Shown here piece after piece: positions 32,980-40,479 of a stretch of DNA of 64,000 bases. The translations under genes were made by a program, and so were the position numbers. Positions within the stretch are counted from its first letter, which is position 1; each line of letters begins with the position of its first letter. Under the pieces are notes generated by a model. That model was given only the letters and a program-made list of their open reading frames with translations, did not search any database and was not told where the DNA came from. Source of the stretch: Mycolicibacterium helvum (GTDB lineage Bacteria > Actinomycetota > Actinomycetes > Mycobacteriales > Mycobacteriaceae); assembly GCF_010731895.1 (NCBI RefSeq), contig NZ_AP022596.1, positions 3,348,001-3,412,000 on the forward strand. The letters run 5' to 3'.

Positions 32980-34625
32980 CGAGCCCGGCCGCGTTCCACG
33001 CGATAGCGGCGCACCAGTTCGTCGGTCGAGCTGTCGGTCTGCTTGGTCGGTGAACCGTCGCTGGTGATCACTCCGAGGAGCGCCTTGGCCTGAGTCTTGC
33101 CCAGCTCGACACCCCACTGGTCGAACGAGTCGATGCCCCAGATCACGCCCTCGGTGAAGACCTGATGCTCGTAGAGCGCGATGAGCTGTCCCACCACCGA
33201 CGGCGTCAACCGGTTGGCCAGGATCGATGTGCTCGGCCGGTTACCCGGCATCACCTTGTGCGGCACGACGTTCGCCGGTGTCCCCTCGGCGGTGATCTCG
33301 GCCGCCGTCTTACCGAAGGCCAGCACCTGGGTCTGGGCGAAGAAGTTGCTCATCAGCAGGTCGTGCATGCTGCCCGACCCGTCCGCGGTCGGGAGGTCGT
33401 CGGTGGGCTCGCTGAAGCCGATGAAGTCGGCGGGCACCAGCCGGGTGCCCTGGTGCAGCAGCTGATAGAAGGCGTGCTGCCCGTTGGTTCCCGGTTCGCC
33501 CCAGAAGATTTCGCCGGTCGGGGTGGTCACCGGTGTTCCGTCGGCTTGAACGGACTTGCCGTTGGACTCCATCGTCAGCTGCTGCAGATACGCCGCGAAG
33601 CGGGACAGGTCGTTGGAATACGGCAGCACTGCCCGGGTTTCGGCACCGAAGAAGCCGGAGTACCACAACCCGATCAAGCCCAGCAACGCCGGTGCGTTGG
33701 ATTCCAGCGGCGCGGTGGCGAAGTGCCGGTCCACCAGGTGGAAGCCGGACAGGAAGTCGGCGAACGCCTCCCGGCCGATCACCGCCATCACTGAAAGGCC
33801 GATCGCCGAGTCCACCGAATAGCGGCCGCCCACCCAGTCCCAGAAGCCGAACATATTGTCGGTGTTGATGCCGAAGGCGTCGACGAGCGTGGAGTTCGTC
33901 GATACCGCCACGAAATGCTTCGACACCGCGGCGTCGCCGAGGCTGTCGGTGAGCCAGCGCCGTGCGGCGGTGGCGTTGGTCAGTGTCTCCAGCGTCGAGA
34001 ACGTCTTGGAAGCGATGATGAAAAGCGTTGTGGCAGGGTCGAGTCCATCCAGCGTCGCCACCAGGTCGGCCGGGTCGACGTTGGAGATGAACCGTGCCGA
34101 GATGCCGGCGTCGCCGTAGTGGCGCAGCGCCTGATAAACCATGACCGGACCCAGGTCCGAGCCGCCGATGCCGATGTTGACGACGCATCTGATGCGCTCA
34201 CCGGTGGCGCCGGTCCAATCGCCGTTGCGCAGCCGGTCGGTGAAGTCGCCCATCGCGTCGAGCACCTCGTGCACATCGGCGACCACGTTCTGGCCGTCCA
34301 CGACCAGCTCGGTGTCGCGTGGCAGCCGTAGCGCGGTGTGCAGGACGGCGCGGTCCTCGGAGGTGTTGATGTGCTCGCCGGCCAGCATCGCGTCGCGGCG
34401 CTCTTCGAGGTGCGCGGCACGGGCGAGGTCGACCAGAAGCTCGAGTGTTTCCCGGGTGACGCGGTGCTTGCTGTAGTCGATGTAGAGGTCACCGACGGTG
34501 AGTGTGAGCTCGCGGCCACGGTCGGGCTCTTCGGCGAAGAGTTCGCGGAGGTGTTTCCCGGCGATCTGGTCGTGGTGGCGACGTAGCGCGTTCCATTGGG
34601 GGGTAGCGGAAATGTCTCCAGTCAT
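32976..34625 (-). CDS. pgi: Glucose-6-phosphate isomerase
   Basis: This 549-residue enzyme interconverts glucose-6-phosphate and fructose-6-phosphate. Signatures include [26 protein letters not shown] (phosphate-binding Ser/Thr), the [18 protein letters not shown] block with catalytic Glu and His, and the C-terminal [18 protein letters not shown] with its catalytic Lys. It corresponds to Rv0946c and keeps its position beside the SDR and Fpg/Nei genes. Confidence 0.97.
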   Translation of the reverse strand: MTGDISATPQWNALRRHHDQIAGKHLRELFAEEPDRGRELTLTVGDLYIDYSKHRVTRETLELLVDLARAAHLEERRDAMLAGEHINTSEDRAVLHTALRLPRDTELVVDGQNVVADVHEVLDAMGDFTDRLRNGDWTGATGERIRCVVNIGIGGSDLGPVMVYQALRHYGDAGISARFISNVDPADLVATLDGLDPATTLFIIASKTFSTLETLTNATAARRWLTDSLGDAAVSKHFVAVSTNSTLVDAFGINTDNMFGFWDWVGGRYSVDSAIGLSVMAVIGREAFADFLSGFHLVDRHFATAPLESNAPALLGLIGLWYSGFFGAETRAVLPYSNDLSRFAAYLQQLTMESNGKSVQADGTPVTTPTGEIFWGEPGTNGQHAFYQLLHQGTRLVPADFIGFSEPTDDLPTADGSGSMHDLLMSNFFAQTQVLAFGKTAAEITAEGTPANVVPHKVMPGNRPSTSILANRLTPSVVGQLIALYEHQVFTEGVIWGIDSFDQWGVELGKTQAKALLGVITSDGSPTKQTDSSTDELVRRYRVERGRAR

Positions 34626-34632
34626 TCGTTCG

Positions 34633-34638
34633 ACCCTA
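34633..34638 (-). promoter_or_regulatory. -10 element of pgi, probably leaderless
   Basis: On the reverse strand TAGGGT fits TANNNT and lies seven bases before the pgi ATG at 34625. Confidence 0.4.
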
Positions 34639-34675
34639 GTGTGACGACGTGACCAAAGGTGTACATGATGGACGT

Positions 34676-36133
34676 ATGAGCAACCCAGACATTGAACGGC
34701 TGCTGTCGTCGGTTCCCACCGGACTGTGGATCGGCGGCGAAGAACAGCCCGGCTCGTCGACGTTCGAGGTTTATGACCCCGCCAACGACACCGTCCTGAC
34801 CAGCGTGGCAGACGCGACTGCCGAAGATGCCGTCGCCGCCCTTGATGCCGCGTGCGCCGTGCAAGCCGAGTGGGCGGCCACGCCCGCCAGGGACCGCGGC
34901 GAGATCCTGCGCTCGGTCTTCGAGACGATCATCGCCCGCGCCGACGATCTCGCGACGCTGATGACGTTGGAGATGGGCAAGGTCGTCGCCGAGAGCCTGG
35001 GCGAGGTCAAGTACGGCGCCGAATTCTTCCGCTGGTTCGCCGAGGAGGCGGTGCGCATCGGCGGGCGGTACACGCCGTCGCCGGCCGGCACGGGGCGCAT
35101 CATCGTCACCAAGCAGCCCGTCGGCCCTTGCTACGCCATCACGCCGTGGAACTTCCCGCTGGCCATGGGCACTCGCAAGATCGGCCCCGCCTTCGCGGCG
35201 GGCTGCACCATGATCGTGAAGCCGGCTCAAGAGACCCCGCTGTCCATGTTGATGCTGGCCAAGCTGATGGCCGAGGCCGGCCTGCCCAAGGGCGTGCTGT
35301 CGGTGCTGCCCACCAGCAGGCCCGGCGATGTCACCAAGGCGCTGATCGACGACGGCCGGCTGCGCAAGCTGACGTTCACCGGCTCCACCGGAGTGGGCAA
35401 GGCGCTGGTCGCCCAGTCGGCCGACAAGCTGCTGCGCACCTCGATGGAACTCGGCGGCAACGCACCGTTCGTGGTCTTCGACGACGCCGACGTCGACGCT
35501 GCGGTCGATGGCGCGATGCTGGCCAAGATGCGCAATGGCGGTGAGGCCTGTACGGCCGCTAATCGCATCCACGTCGCCAACGCCGTCATTGAGGAATTCA
35601 CCGACAAGTTCGTCAAGCGGATGGGTGAGGTCAACTTGGGCAACGGGCTCGACCCGTCGGCCAAACTCGGCCCGTTGGTCAACACCAAGCAGCTGGCCAA
35701 GGTTCAGGAGCTGGTCGACGACGCGGTGGCCAAGGGGGCGACGGTCGCGCTCGGCGGTCAGGCGCCCGGCGGCCCCGGCAACTTCTACCCGGCCACGGTG
35801 CTGACCGATGTCCCGTCGAACGCCCGCATCCTCACCGAGGAAGTCTTTGGTCCGGTCGCGCCGATCATCGGTTTCGACACCGAGGACGACGGCGTCGCCG
35901 CGGCCAACAACACCGAATATGGGCTGGCGTCCTACATCTACACCGAGTCGCTGGACCGGGCATTGCGGGTCGCCGAGGCCATCGAGTCCGGCATGGTCGG
36001 GGTCAACCGGGGCGTCATCTCCGATCCGGCCGCGCCGTTCGGCGGGGTGAAGGAATCCGGGTTCGGTCGTGAGGGTGGTTTCGAAGGCATCGAGGAGTAC
36101 CTCGACACCAAGTACATCGCGCTGACCAAGTAG
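34676..36133 (+). CDS. gabD: NADP-dependent succinate-semialdehyde dehydrogenase-type ALDH
   Basis: A 485-residue aldehyde dehydrogenase with Asn159 in TPWNFPLAM, Glu258 in MELGGNAPF and nucleophile Cys292 in [22 protein letters not shown] and [10 protein letters not shown] are present. The C-terminal [40 protein letters not shown] is typical of the GabD group. It would convert succinate semialdehyde to succinate, feeding the same part of the TCA cycle as sucCD. ATG 34676 was chosen for its [10 protein letters not shown] start; GTG 34649 is an alternative. It is divergent from pgi with 50 bases between the start codons. Confidence 0.88.
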   Translation: MSNPDIERLLSSVPTGLWIGGEEQPGSSTFEVYDPANDTVLTSVADATAEDAVAALDAACAVQAEWAATPARDRGEILRSVFETIIARADDLATLMTLEMGKVVAESLGEVKYGAEFFRWFAEEAVRIGGRYTPSPAGTGRIIVTKQPVGPCYAITPWNFPLAMGTRKIGPAFAAGCTMIVKPAQETPLSMLMLAKLMAEAGLPKGVLSVLPTSRPGDVTKALIDDGRLRKLTFTGSTGVGKALVAQSADKLLRTSMELGGNAPFVVFDDADVDAAVDGAMLAKMRNGGEACTAANRIHVANAVIEEFTDKFVKRMGEVNLGNGLDPSAKLGPLVNTKQLAKVQELVDDAVAKGATVALGGQAPGGPGNFYPATVLTDVPSNARILTEEVFGPVAPIIGFDTEDDGVAAANNTEYGLASYIYTESLDRALRVAEAIESGMVGVNRGVISDPAAPFGGVKESGFGREGGFEGIEEYLDTKYIALTK

Positions 36134-36144
36134 GGCAGTCAGGT

Positions 36145-37704
36145 CTAGCGGACCGAGCGGTCCGAGCCTGACCAGTACTTGGCCCGCAGCTCGCGTTTGA
36201 GCACTTTGCCCGCGGCGGAGGTCGGCAGCTCGCCGACGAGCTCGAAGCTGCGGGGGATTTTGTAGCCGCCGATGAGCGACCTGCAGAATTCCCGCAGCTC
36301 GTCCTCCCCCGCTTGATGTCCGGACGCCAGCACCACCACGGCGTGCACGCGCTCGCCCCACCGCTCGTCAGGTACCCCGATGACCGCGCACGTGGCCACC
36401 GCGGGGTGGCGGGCCAGCGCGTTCTCCACCTCGACGGAGTACACGTTCTCGCCGCCGGACACGATCATGTCTTTGAGGCGGTCGACGACGAAGACGTAGC
36501 CGCGCTCGTCGGAGTAGCCGGCGTCGCCGGTGTGCATCCAGCCGCCCCGCAGCGCGGCCGCGGTCTCCTGCGGCTTGCCCCAATAGCCGGCCATCACATG
36601 CCCGCCGCGCACCACGATCTCGCCGACCTCACCACGGGGCAGTTCGACGTCGTCGTCGCCAACGATGCGGACCTCCGAGTGCGGCGCGGCGCGGCCGCCG
36701 GACGTGCGCAGCGCCGGGTCGTAGTGGTCCTGAGGCGACAGCAAGGTGGCGACGGGGGACACCTCGGTCATGCCGTATGCCTGCACGAACGATGCGGTGG
36801 GCAACCGCTGCGCGGCCCGTTCCAGCAGCGCCGCCGAGATCGGTGAGCCGCCGTACATCACCGCCTGCAGGCTGCTCGGGTCATAGTCGGGAAGGGTCGG
36901 ATGGTCGACGAGCATCTGCACCATCGTCGGAACCAGCAGCAGGTCGCTGACCCGGTGCTGCTGCACCGCTTCCAGCACCCAGTCCGGCCGGAAGGCCGGG
37001 ATGAACACGTGAGTGCCGCCGCGGATCACCTGTGCCAGCCAGATCGCCAGGTCGGCGAGGTGGAACATTGGCGCGGCGTGCAGCAGCGGCCCACCCGAGG
37101 TCAGGAAGTATCCCGACGCCAGGCTGCCCAGCGCCGACGTCATCAGGTTGTCATGGGTCAGCATGACGCCCTTGGGATGCCCGCTGGTGCCGCCGGTGTA
37201 GAAGACGCCGGCAAGATCCGAGCCACTGCGGTGCGCATCCGGAACTGGGGCACTGGCCGCCAGCAGCTCCTCGTACCCCAGTGTGCCCTCCGGGGCGGTG
37301 CCGTCGCCGCAGTGAATGGCGACGGCCAAATCGGGAAGCTGTGAACGCAATTCGGGCAGCAGCGGGGCGAAGGTGTCGTCGATCAGAAGTACCCGGGTGT
37401 CGGAGTCGCGCAGGCTGTAGGCGATCTCGGCCGCGCTCCAGCGGATATTGATCGGGTTGACTACGGCGCCTGCCCACGGTGTCGCGAGCAGGTATTCCGA
37501 GTAGCGGTCGGAGTTCAGCGACAGGATGGCGATACGGTCGCCTTCGCGGGCGCCCAGCGACTGGAATGCGCCGGCCAGCCTGGCCACCCGATCGGCGACG
37601 TCGGCGAAGGTACGGACACGCTCACCGCAGATCGTCATCGTGTCGTGGCCGGCGGCCCGCGACGACCGGTGCAGCCCCTGCGTCAGGTACATCCCGGCGG
37701 TCAT
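36145..37704 (-). CDS. Acyl-CoA ligase (FadD-type, AMP-forming)
   Basis: The 519-residue adenylate-forming ligase has FYTGGTSGHPKGVMLTHDN (P-loop variant), FVQAYGMTEVSP, GDAGYSDERGYVFVVDRLKDMIVSGGENVYSVEVE and the catalytic Lys in SAAGKVLKREL. This is the medium/long-chain or aromatic acyl-CoA ligase layout. ATG 37704 gives the usual length; the frame is open upstream but without family similarity. It converges on the semialdehyde dehydrogenase gene with an 11-base gap. The true acyl substrate is unknown. Confidence 0.85.
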   Translation of the reverse strand: MTAGMYLTQGLHRSSRAAGHDTMTICGERVRTFADVADRVARLAGAFQSLGAREGDRIAILSLNSDRYSEYLLATPWAGAVVNPINIRWSAAEIAYSLRDSDTRVLLIDDTFAPLLPELRSQLPDLAVAIHCGDGTAPEGTLGYEELLAASAPVPDAHRSGSDLAGVFYTGGTSGHPKGVMLTHDNLMTSALGSLASGYFLTSGGPLLHAAPMFHLADLAIWLAQVIRGGTHVFIPAFRPDWVLEAVQQHRVSDLLLVPTMVQMLVDHPTLPDYDPSSLQAVMYGGSPISAALLERAAQRLPTASFVQAYGMTEVSPVATLLSPQDHYDPALRTSGGRAAPHSEVRIVGDDDVELPRGEVGEIVVRGGHVMAGYWGKPQETAAALRGGWMHTGDAGYSDERGYVFVVDRLKDMIVSGGENVYSVEVENALARHPAVATCAVIGVPDERWGERVHAVVVLASGHQAGEDELREFCRSLIGGYKIPRSFELVGELPTSAAGKVLKRELRAKYWSGSDRSVR

Positions 37705-37763
37705 ACGTTGGCGCTCAACAACTTCGGTCCACCCCGTCTGGTAATAACGTGGCCGTAGTCTAT

Positions 37764-37780
37764 GCCGCCATCGCGGCGGC
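37764..37780. repeat. GC-rich hairpin in the FadD/acyltransferase spacer
   Basis: GCCGCC and GGCGGC are perfect 6-base arms around ATCGC in the 198-base divergent region. The only other marked feature of the spacer is a GATTTC/GAAATC dyad (37874-37894) just before the strong ribosome-binding site AGGAGGAC of the acyltransferase gene. The role is unknown. Confidence 0.25.
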
Positions 37781-37902
37781 CGAAATCCCCCCAAGAGGGT
37801 CTGTTTGCCTCCCGATCGGATATTTGACGCCGACGACCGCGCGCCTGCGCCGCTCGGCCGTCGTTGAGCTCTAGATTTCACTGAACTAGAAATCAGGAGG
37901 AC

Positions 37903-39933
37903 ATGGGTGTGACGGCGCGCTCATTCGCGCAAGGTCCATGGGTGGATCCCGTCTCGCAGCCGAGCCCGCGGCGCGGGCCAAAGCCCCGTGGCTCGGGTGT
38001 TCCCGCGCTGAACGGCATCCGCGGTGTTGCCGTAGCTCTCGTGCTGGTCGGCCACGGTGGAATCCCCGGTGTCGCAGGTGGATTCATCGGCGTCGACATC
38101 TTCTTCGTGCTCAGCGGGTTTCTGATCACGGCACTGTTGCTCGACGAGATCGGCCGGACCGGGCAGCTTGACCTCGGTTCGTTCTGGGTCCGGCGCGCCC
38201 GCAGGCTGCTGCCGGCCCTGCTGATCATGGTGCTCGCGGTGATCGCGGCGCGGCTGCTGTTCCCACCCGATGCCGTCAGCGACCTGCGCAATGACGCGAC
38301 CGCGGCGTTCCTGTGGGTGGCGAACTGGGCCTTCGTGTCCCATCAGACCGACTACTTCAGCCAGGGCGCTCCGCCGTCGCCGCTGCAACACACCTGGTCG
38401 CTAGGTGTTGAAGAGCAGTACTACCTGATCTGGCCGGTGCTCATCGCCGCGGCGGCGGTGCTGCTGGCCATGATCGCCCGGCGGCGCGGCAAGACGCCGA
38501 CCATTGTGGCGGTCCGGCGCACGGTGCTGGTCCTCGCCGTGCTGGGCACGGTCGGATCGGCGGCCGAGGCGATCCTGCTGGCCTCGGACGATTCGCTGAA
38601 CCGGGTGTACTTCGGCACCGATACCCGCGCGCAGGCGCTGCTGATCGGTGCCGCGGCGGCCGCGCTGCTGGTCCGGGACTGGTCGGCAATCATGGCGGGC
38701 TTGCCCCTGATCCACTCGCGCTGGGTCCGCTGGCTGGCCTGGGGTGTCCCGGTGGCTGGGGTGGCGGTGCTGGCCGCGATCACCCACGTCGCCACCGGTA
38801 GCGCCACCGAGTTCCGCAACGGCCTGTTCATCGTCGTCGCGGTCGCCGCGGTGGCGGTGATCGCGCCGGTGGCACTCGAGCAGAACGGTCCGGTGGCGTG
38901 GGTGTTGTCCACCCCACCGCTGGTGGCGCTGGGTGTCATCTCCTACGGTGTCTACCTCTGGCACTGGCCGGTGTTCCTGGTCATGACCGGTGAGCGCACC
39001 GACTGGACCGGTTACTCGCTGTTCGCCGCGCGCTGTGTGGTGACGCTGGTCCTGGCGGTGGGCTCGTGGTGGCTGATCGAACGCCCGGTGCGACGTTGGC
39101 GGCCGCTACATGTCCCGCAGCTGCGGCTGGCGGCCGCCACGATGGCCACGGCCGTCGCCATCGCGGTCGTCGTCGTACCGGTGGGAACCCGCATCGATCC
39201 GTCGAGCCCCGATATCACCCAGGCCGCGTTGATCTCACCGGTCGAAACGGTACGGGTCGCCGCGCCGTCGCACACGGGTCCGCGCGAGCACACCGTCTCA
39301 GTGTTCGGCGACTCGATCGGCTGGACGATGATGCGTTACCTGCCGCCCACCCCGGGGGTCAGCTTCCTGGACCGCACCACGATCGGTTGCGGCCTGGTAC
39401 GCGGCGGGCCGTATCGCTACTCCGGGCAGAGCCTGGAGCAGAAACCCGAGTGCGACGCCTGGCCGGAACGCTGGGCGCAGCGGATCGCCTATGACCGGCC
39501 CGATGTGGTGCTGATGGTCGTCGGTCGCTGGGAGACGGTCGACCGTAAGTGGAATGGCAACTGGGCGCACATTGGCCAGCCCGATTTCGACAAGTACCTG
39601 CAGGGCGAGCTGAACCACGCGCTGGACATTCTGTCTTCCACGGGGGCGCTGGTGGTGGTCACCACCGAGCCGTACAACCGGCACGGCGAGCAGACGAACG
39701 GCAACCTGTATCCCGAGGATCAGCCCAGCCGGGTCGACCAGTGGAATACCTTGCTGCGCAAGGTCGTCGGCGACCGCAAGAACGTCACCGTGCTCGACCT
39801 GAACAAGAAGCTCGCGCCGAACGGCAGCTATACCAACAAGATCAACGGCGTGCAGGTCCGCATCGACGGCGTGCATCCCACCCCGAACGCGGTCAAGTGG
39901 ATGACCCCGTGGCTGCTGGACGCAGTGCGTTAA
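37903..39933 (+). CDS. Acyltransferase-3 / SGNH fusion protein (OafA-like)
   Basis: The 676-residue membrane enzyme has an N-terminal acyltransferase-3 domain (about residues 30-415, roughly ten membrane helices; LNGIRGVAVALVLVGHGG with the catalytic His, FFVLSGFLITALL, SLGVEEQYYLIWPVL) followed by a periplasmic SGNH domain. In the latter VFGDSIGW holds the Ser and DGVHPTPNA the Asp-x-x-His pair. Such proteins O-acylate cell-envelope glycans or glycolipids, with the first domain moving the acyl group across the membrane and the second transferring it. ATG 37903 has AGGAGGAC upstream. Confidence 0.9.
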   Translation: MGVTARSFAQGPWVDPVSQPSPRRGPKPRGSGVPALNGIRGVAVALVLVGHGGIPGVAGGFIGVDIFFVLSGFLITALLLDEIGRTGQLDLGSFWVRRARRLLPALLIMVLAVIAARLLFPPDAVSDLRNDATAAFLWVANWAFVSHQTDYFSQGAPPSPLQHTWSLGVEEQYYLIWPVLIAAAAVLLAMIARRRGKTPTIVAVRRTVLVLAVLGTVGSAAEAILLASDDSLNRVYFGTDTRAQALLIGAAAAALLVRDWSAIMAGLPLIHSRWVRWLAWGVPVAGVAVLAAITHVATGSATEFRNGLFIVVAVAAVAVIAPVALEQNGPVAWVLSTPPLVALGVISYGVYLWHWPVFLVMTGERTDWTGYSLFAARCVVTLVLAVGSWWLIERPVRRWRPLHVPQLRLAAATMATAVAIAVVVVPVGTRIDPSSPDITQAALISPVETVRVAAPSHTGPREHTVSVFGDSIGWTMMRYLPPTPGVSFLDRTTIGCGLVRGGPYRYSGQSLEQKPECDAWPERWAQRIAYDRPDVVLMVVGRWETVDRKWNGNWAHIGQPDFDKYLQGELNHALDILSSTGALVVVTTEPYNRHGEQTNGNLYPEDQPSRVDQWNTLLRKVVGDRKNVTVLDLNKKLAPNGSYTNKINGVQVRIDGVHPTPNAVKWMTPWLLDAVR

Positions 39934-39941
39934 GAGTGCCC

Positions 39942-39965
39942 GCCGGCCGCTGCCTGATGGCCGGC
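39942..39965. terminator. Bidirectional terminator hairpin
   Basis: GCCGGCC and GGCCGGC are perfect 7-base arms around a 10-base loop in the 33-base gap between the convergent acyltransferase and chorismate mutase genes. Confidence 0.6.
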
Positions 39966-39966
39966 G

Positions 39967-40236
39967 TCAGTGCCCGAGCCGGCCGCGACCCATGCGCAGT
40001 AACAGCATCGCCAGATCCTTGCCGTCCTGGCCGAGCTCGCTGTAGCGCTCGATCACCTTCATCTCGCGGCTGTGCACCAGCCGGGTGCCACCGGAGGCCA
40101 TCCTGGCCCGGCCGATCGCCTGGGACACCTCGGTGCGGCGTTTGACCGCAGCCAGGATCGCGGCATCGAGCTGGTCGATCTCGCTGCGCAGGCTGTCGAT
40201 GTCGTGTTCGGCTTCAGGAACCATTTCCAGAGTCAT
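39967..40236 (-). CDS. aroQ: Intracellular chorismate mutase (AroQ, Rv0948c-like)
   Basis: The 89-residue helical protein converts chorismate to prephenate, the first step toward Phe and Tyr. DIDSLRSEIDQLDAAILAAVKRRTEVSQAIGRAR, then VHSREMKVIERY and the C-terminal LLLRMGRGRLGH match the short AroQ-delta enzymes. In M. tuberculosis that enzyme is weak alone and is activated and feedback-controlled inside a complex with DAHP synthase through its C-terminal Arg-Leu-Gly-His end, which is conserved here. ATG 40236 has GGAG nine bases upstream. A structured leader with a Phe/Tyr/Trp-rich mini-ORF precedes it. Confidence 0.92.
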   Translation of the reverse strand: MTLEMVPEAEHDIDSLRSEIDQLDAAILAAVKRRTEVSQAIGRARMASGGTRLVHSREMKVIERYSELGQDGKDLAMLLLRMGRGRLGH

Positions 40237-40244
40237 CGCTTCGT

Positions 40245-40296
40245 TCTCCTCGTGTGTGGGTCTGGTCTCAACCGGTCCCGGGCCTCACACAAGAGA
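40245..40296 (-). promoter_or_regulatory. Pairing that can cover the chorismate mutase ribosome-binding site
   Basis: In the reverse-strand RNA the segment UCUCUUGUGUG (40286-40296) can pair with CACACGAGGAGA (40245-40256), which contains the ribosome-binding site. The stem has 11 pairs with one bulged G and one G-U pair. It could hold the site closed unless the upstream RNA is rearranged or translated. Confidence 0.4.
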
Positions 40297-40297
40297 C

Positions 40298-40330
40298 GAG
40301 CCCCGGATCCGGTTGCGGACCGCGGGGCTC
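40298..40330 (-). terminator. Strong hairpin B of the chorismate mutase leader (candidate attenuator terminator)
   Basis: In reverse-strand RNA GAGCCCC pairs with GGGGCUC; inside it GG/CC and UCCG/CGGA continue the stem around a CAAC loop. It is followed by GUCUCUUGUGU, which is U-rich but not a true U-tract. It lies between the leader mini-ORF stop and the chorismate mutase start, the place of an attenuator terminator. Confidence 0.5.
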
Positions 40331-40343
40331 TCGGGTTGAGCAG

Positions 40344-40457
40344 CTAGATACCCACGGGCACCGCGGACCGGTACCCGTAGAAAAATCGACGCCGCCAGGA
40401 AAGCACGTTTCGAGTGTGCCACTCCGAAGGCCGGCTTCGCAAAAAAACTGTCGCCAT
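40344..40457 (-). CDS. Candidate aromatic leader peptide upstream of chorismate mutase
   Basis: A 37-codon reverse-strand mini-ORF runs from ATG 40457 to TAG 40344-40346, or 20 codons if the in-frame GTG at 40404-40406 is used. It ends with SWRRRFFYGYRSAVPVGI, so Trp, Phe, Phe, Tyr and Tyr codons fall within nine residues, directly before and within hairpin A. Clustered codons for the amino acids made by the downstream pathway are the mark of attenuation leaders (compare pheL and trpL). I see no clear ribosome-binding site or promoter, and the ORF overlaps the pcrA promoter region, so it may be fortuitous. Confidence 0.4.
   Translation of the reverse strand: MATVFLRSRPSEWHTRNVLSWRRRFFYGYRSAVPVGI
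40354..40378 (-). promoter_or_regulatory. Hairpin A of the chorismate mutase leader
   Basis: In reverse-strand RNA ACGGGUACCG pairs with CGGUGCCCGU over ten positions (one U-G pair) around the loop GUCCG. The Tyr-Gly-Tyr codons of the mini-ORF lie in its first arm. Its GGUCCGCGG segment can alternatively pair with CCGCGGUCC of hairpin B (eight of nine positions), giving a possible antiterminator. Confidence 0.45.
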
Positions 40458-40464
40458 ACAGCGG

Positions 40465-40470
40465 TAAGTT
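40465..40470 (+). promoter_or_regulatory. Possible -10 element of pcrA
   Basis: TAAGTT fits TANNNT and ends nine bases before the pcrA ATG, compatible with a leaderless or near-leaderless transcript. No ribosome-binding site is visible before the ATG. Confidence 0.35.
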
Positions 40471-40479
40471 GGGTCAGAC

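Noticed and set aside
34622..36361. Long reverse-strand open frame (579 codons) opposite the semialdehyde dehydrogenase gene
   Set aside because: It is an antisense shadow produced by high GC: it is rich in Arg, Gly and Asp, has no domain, and mirrors a well-supported dehydrogenase.
37764..37780. 6C-type small RNA in the FadD/acyltransferase spacer
   Set aside because: A hairpin and a C-run occur, but the two C-rich loops required for 6C RNA are not both present.
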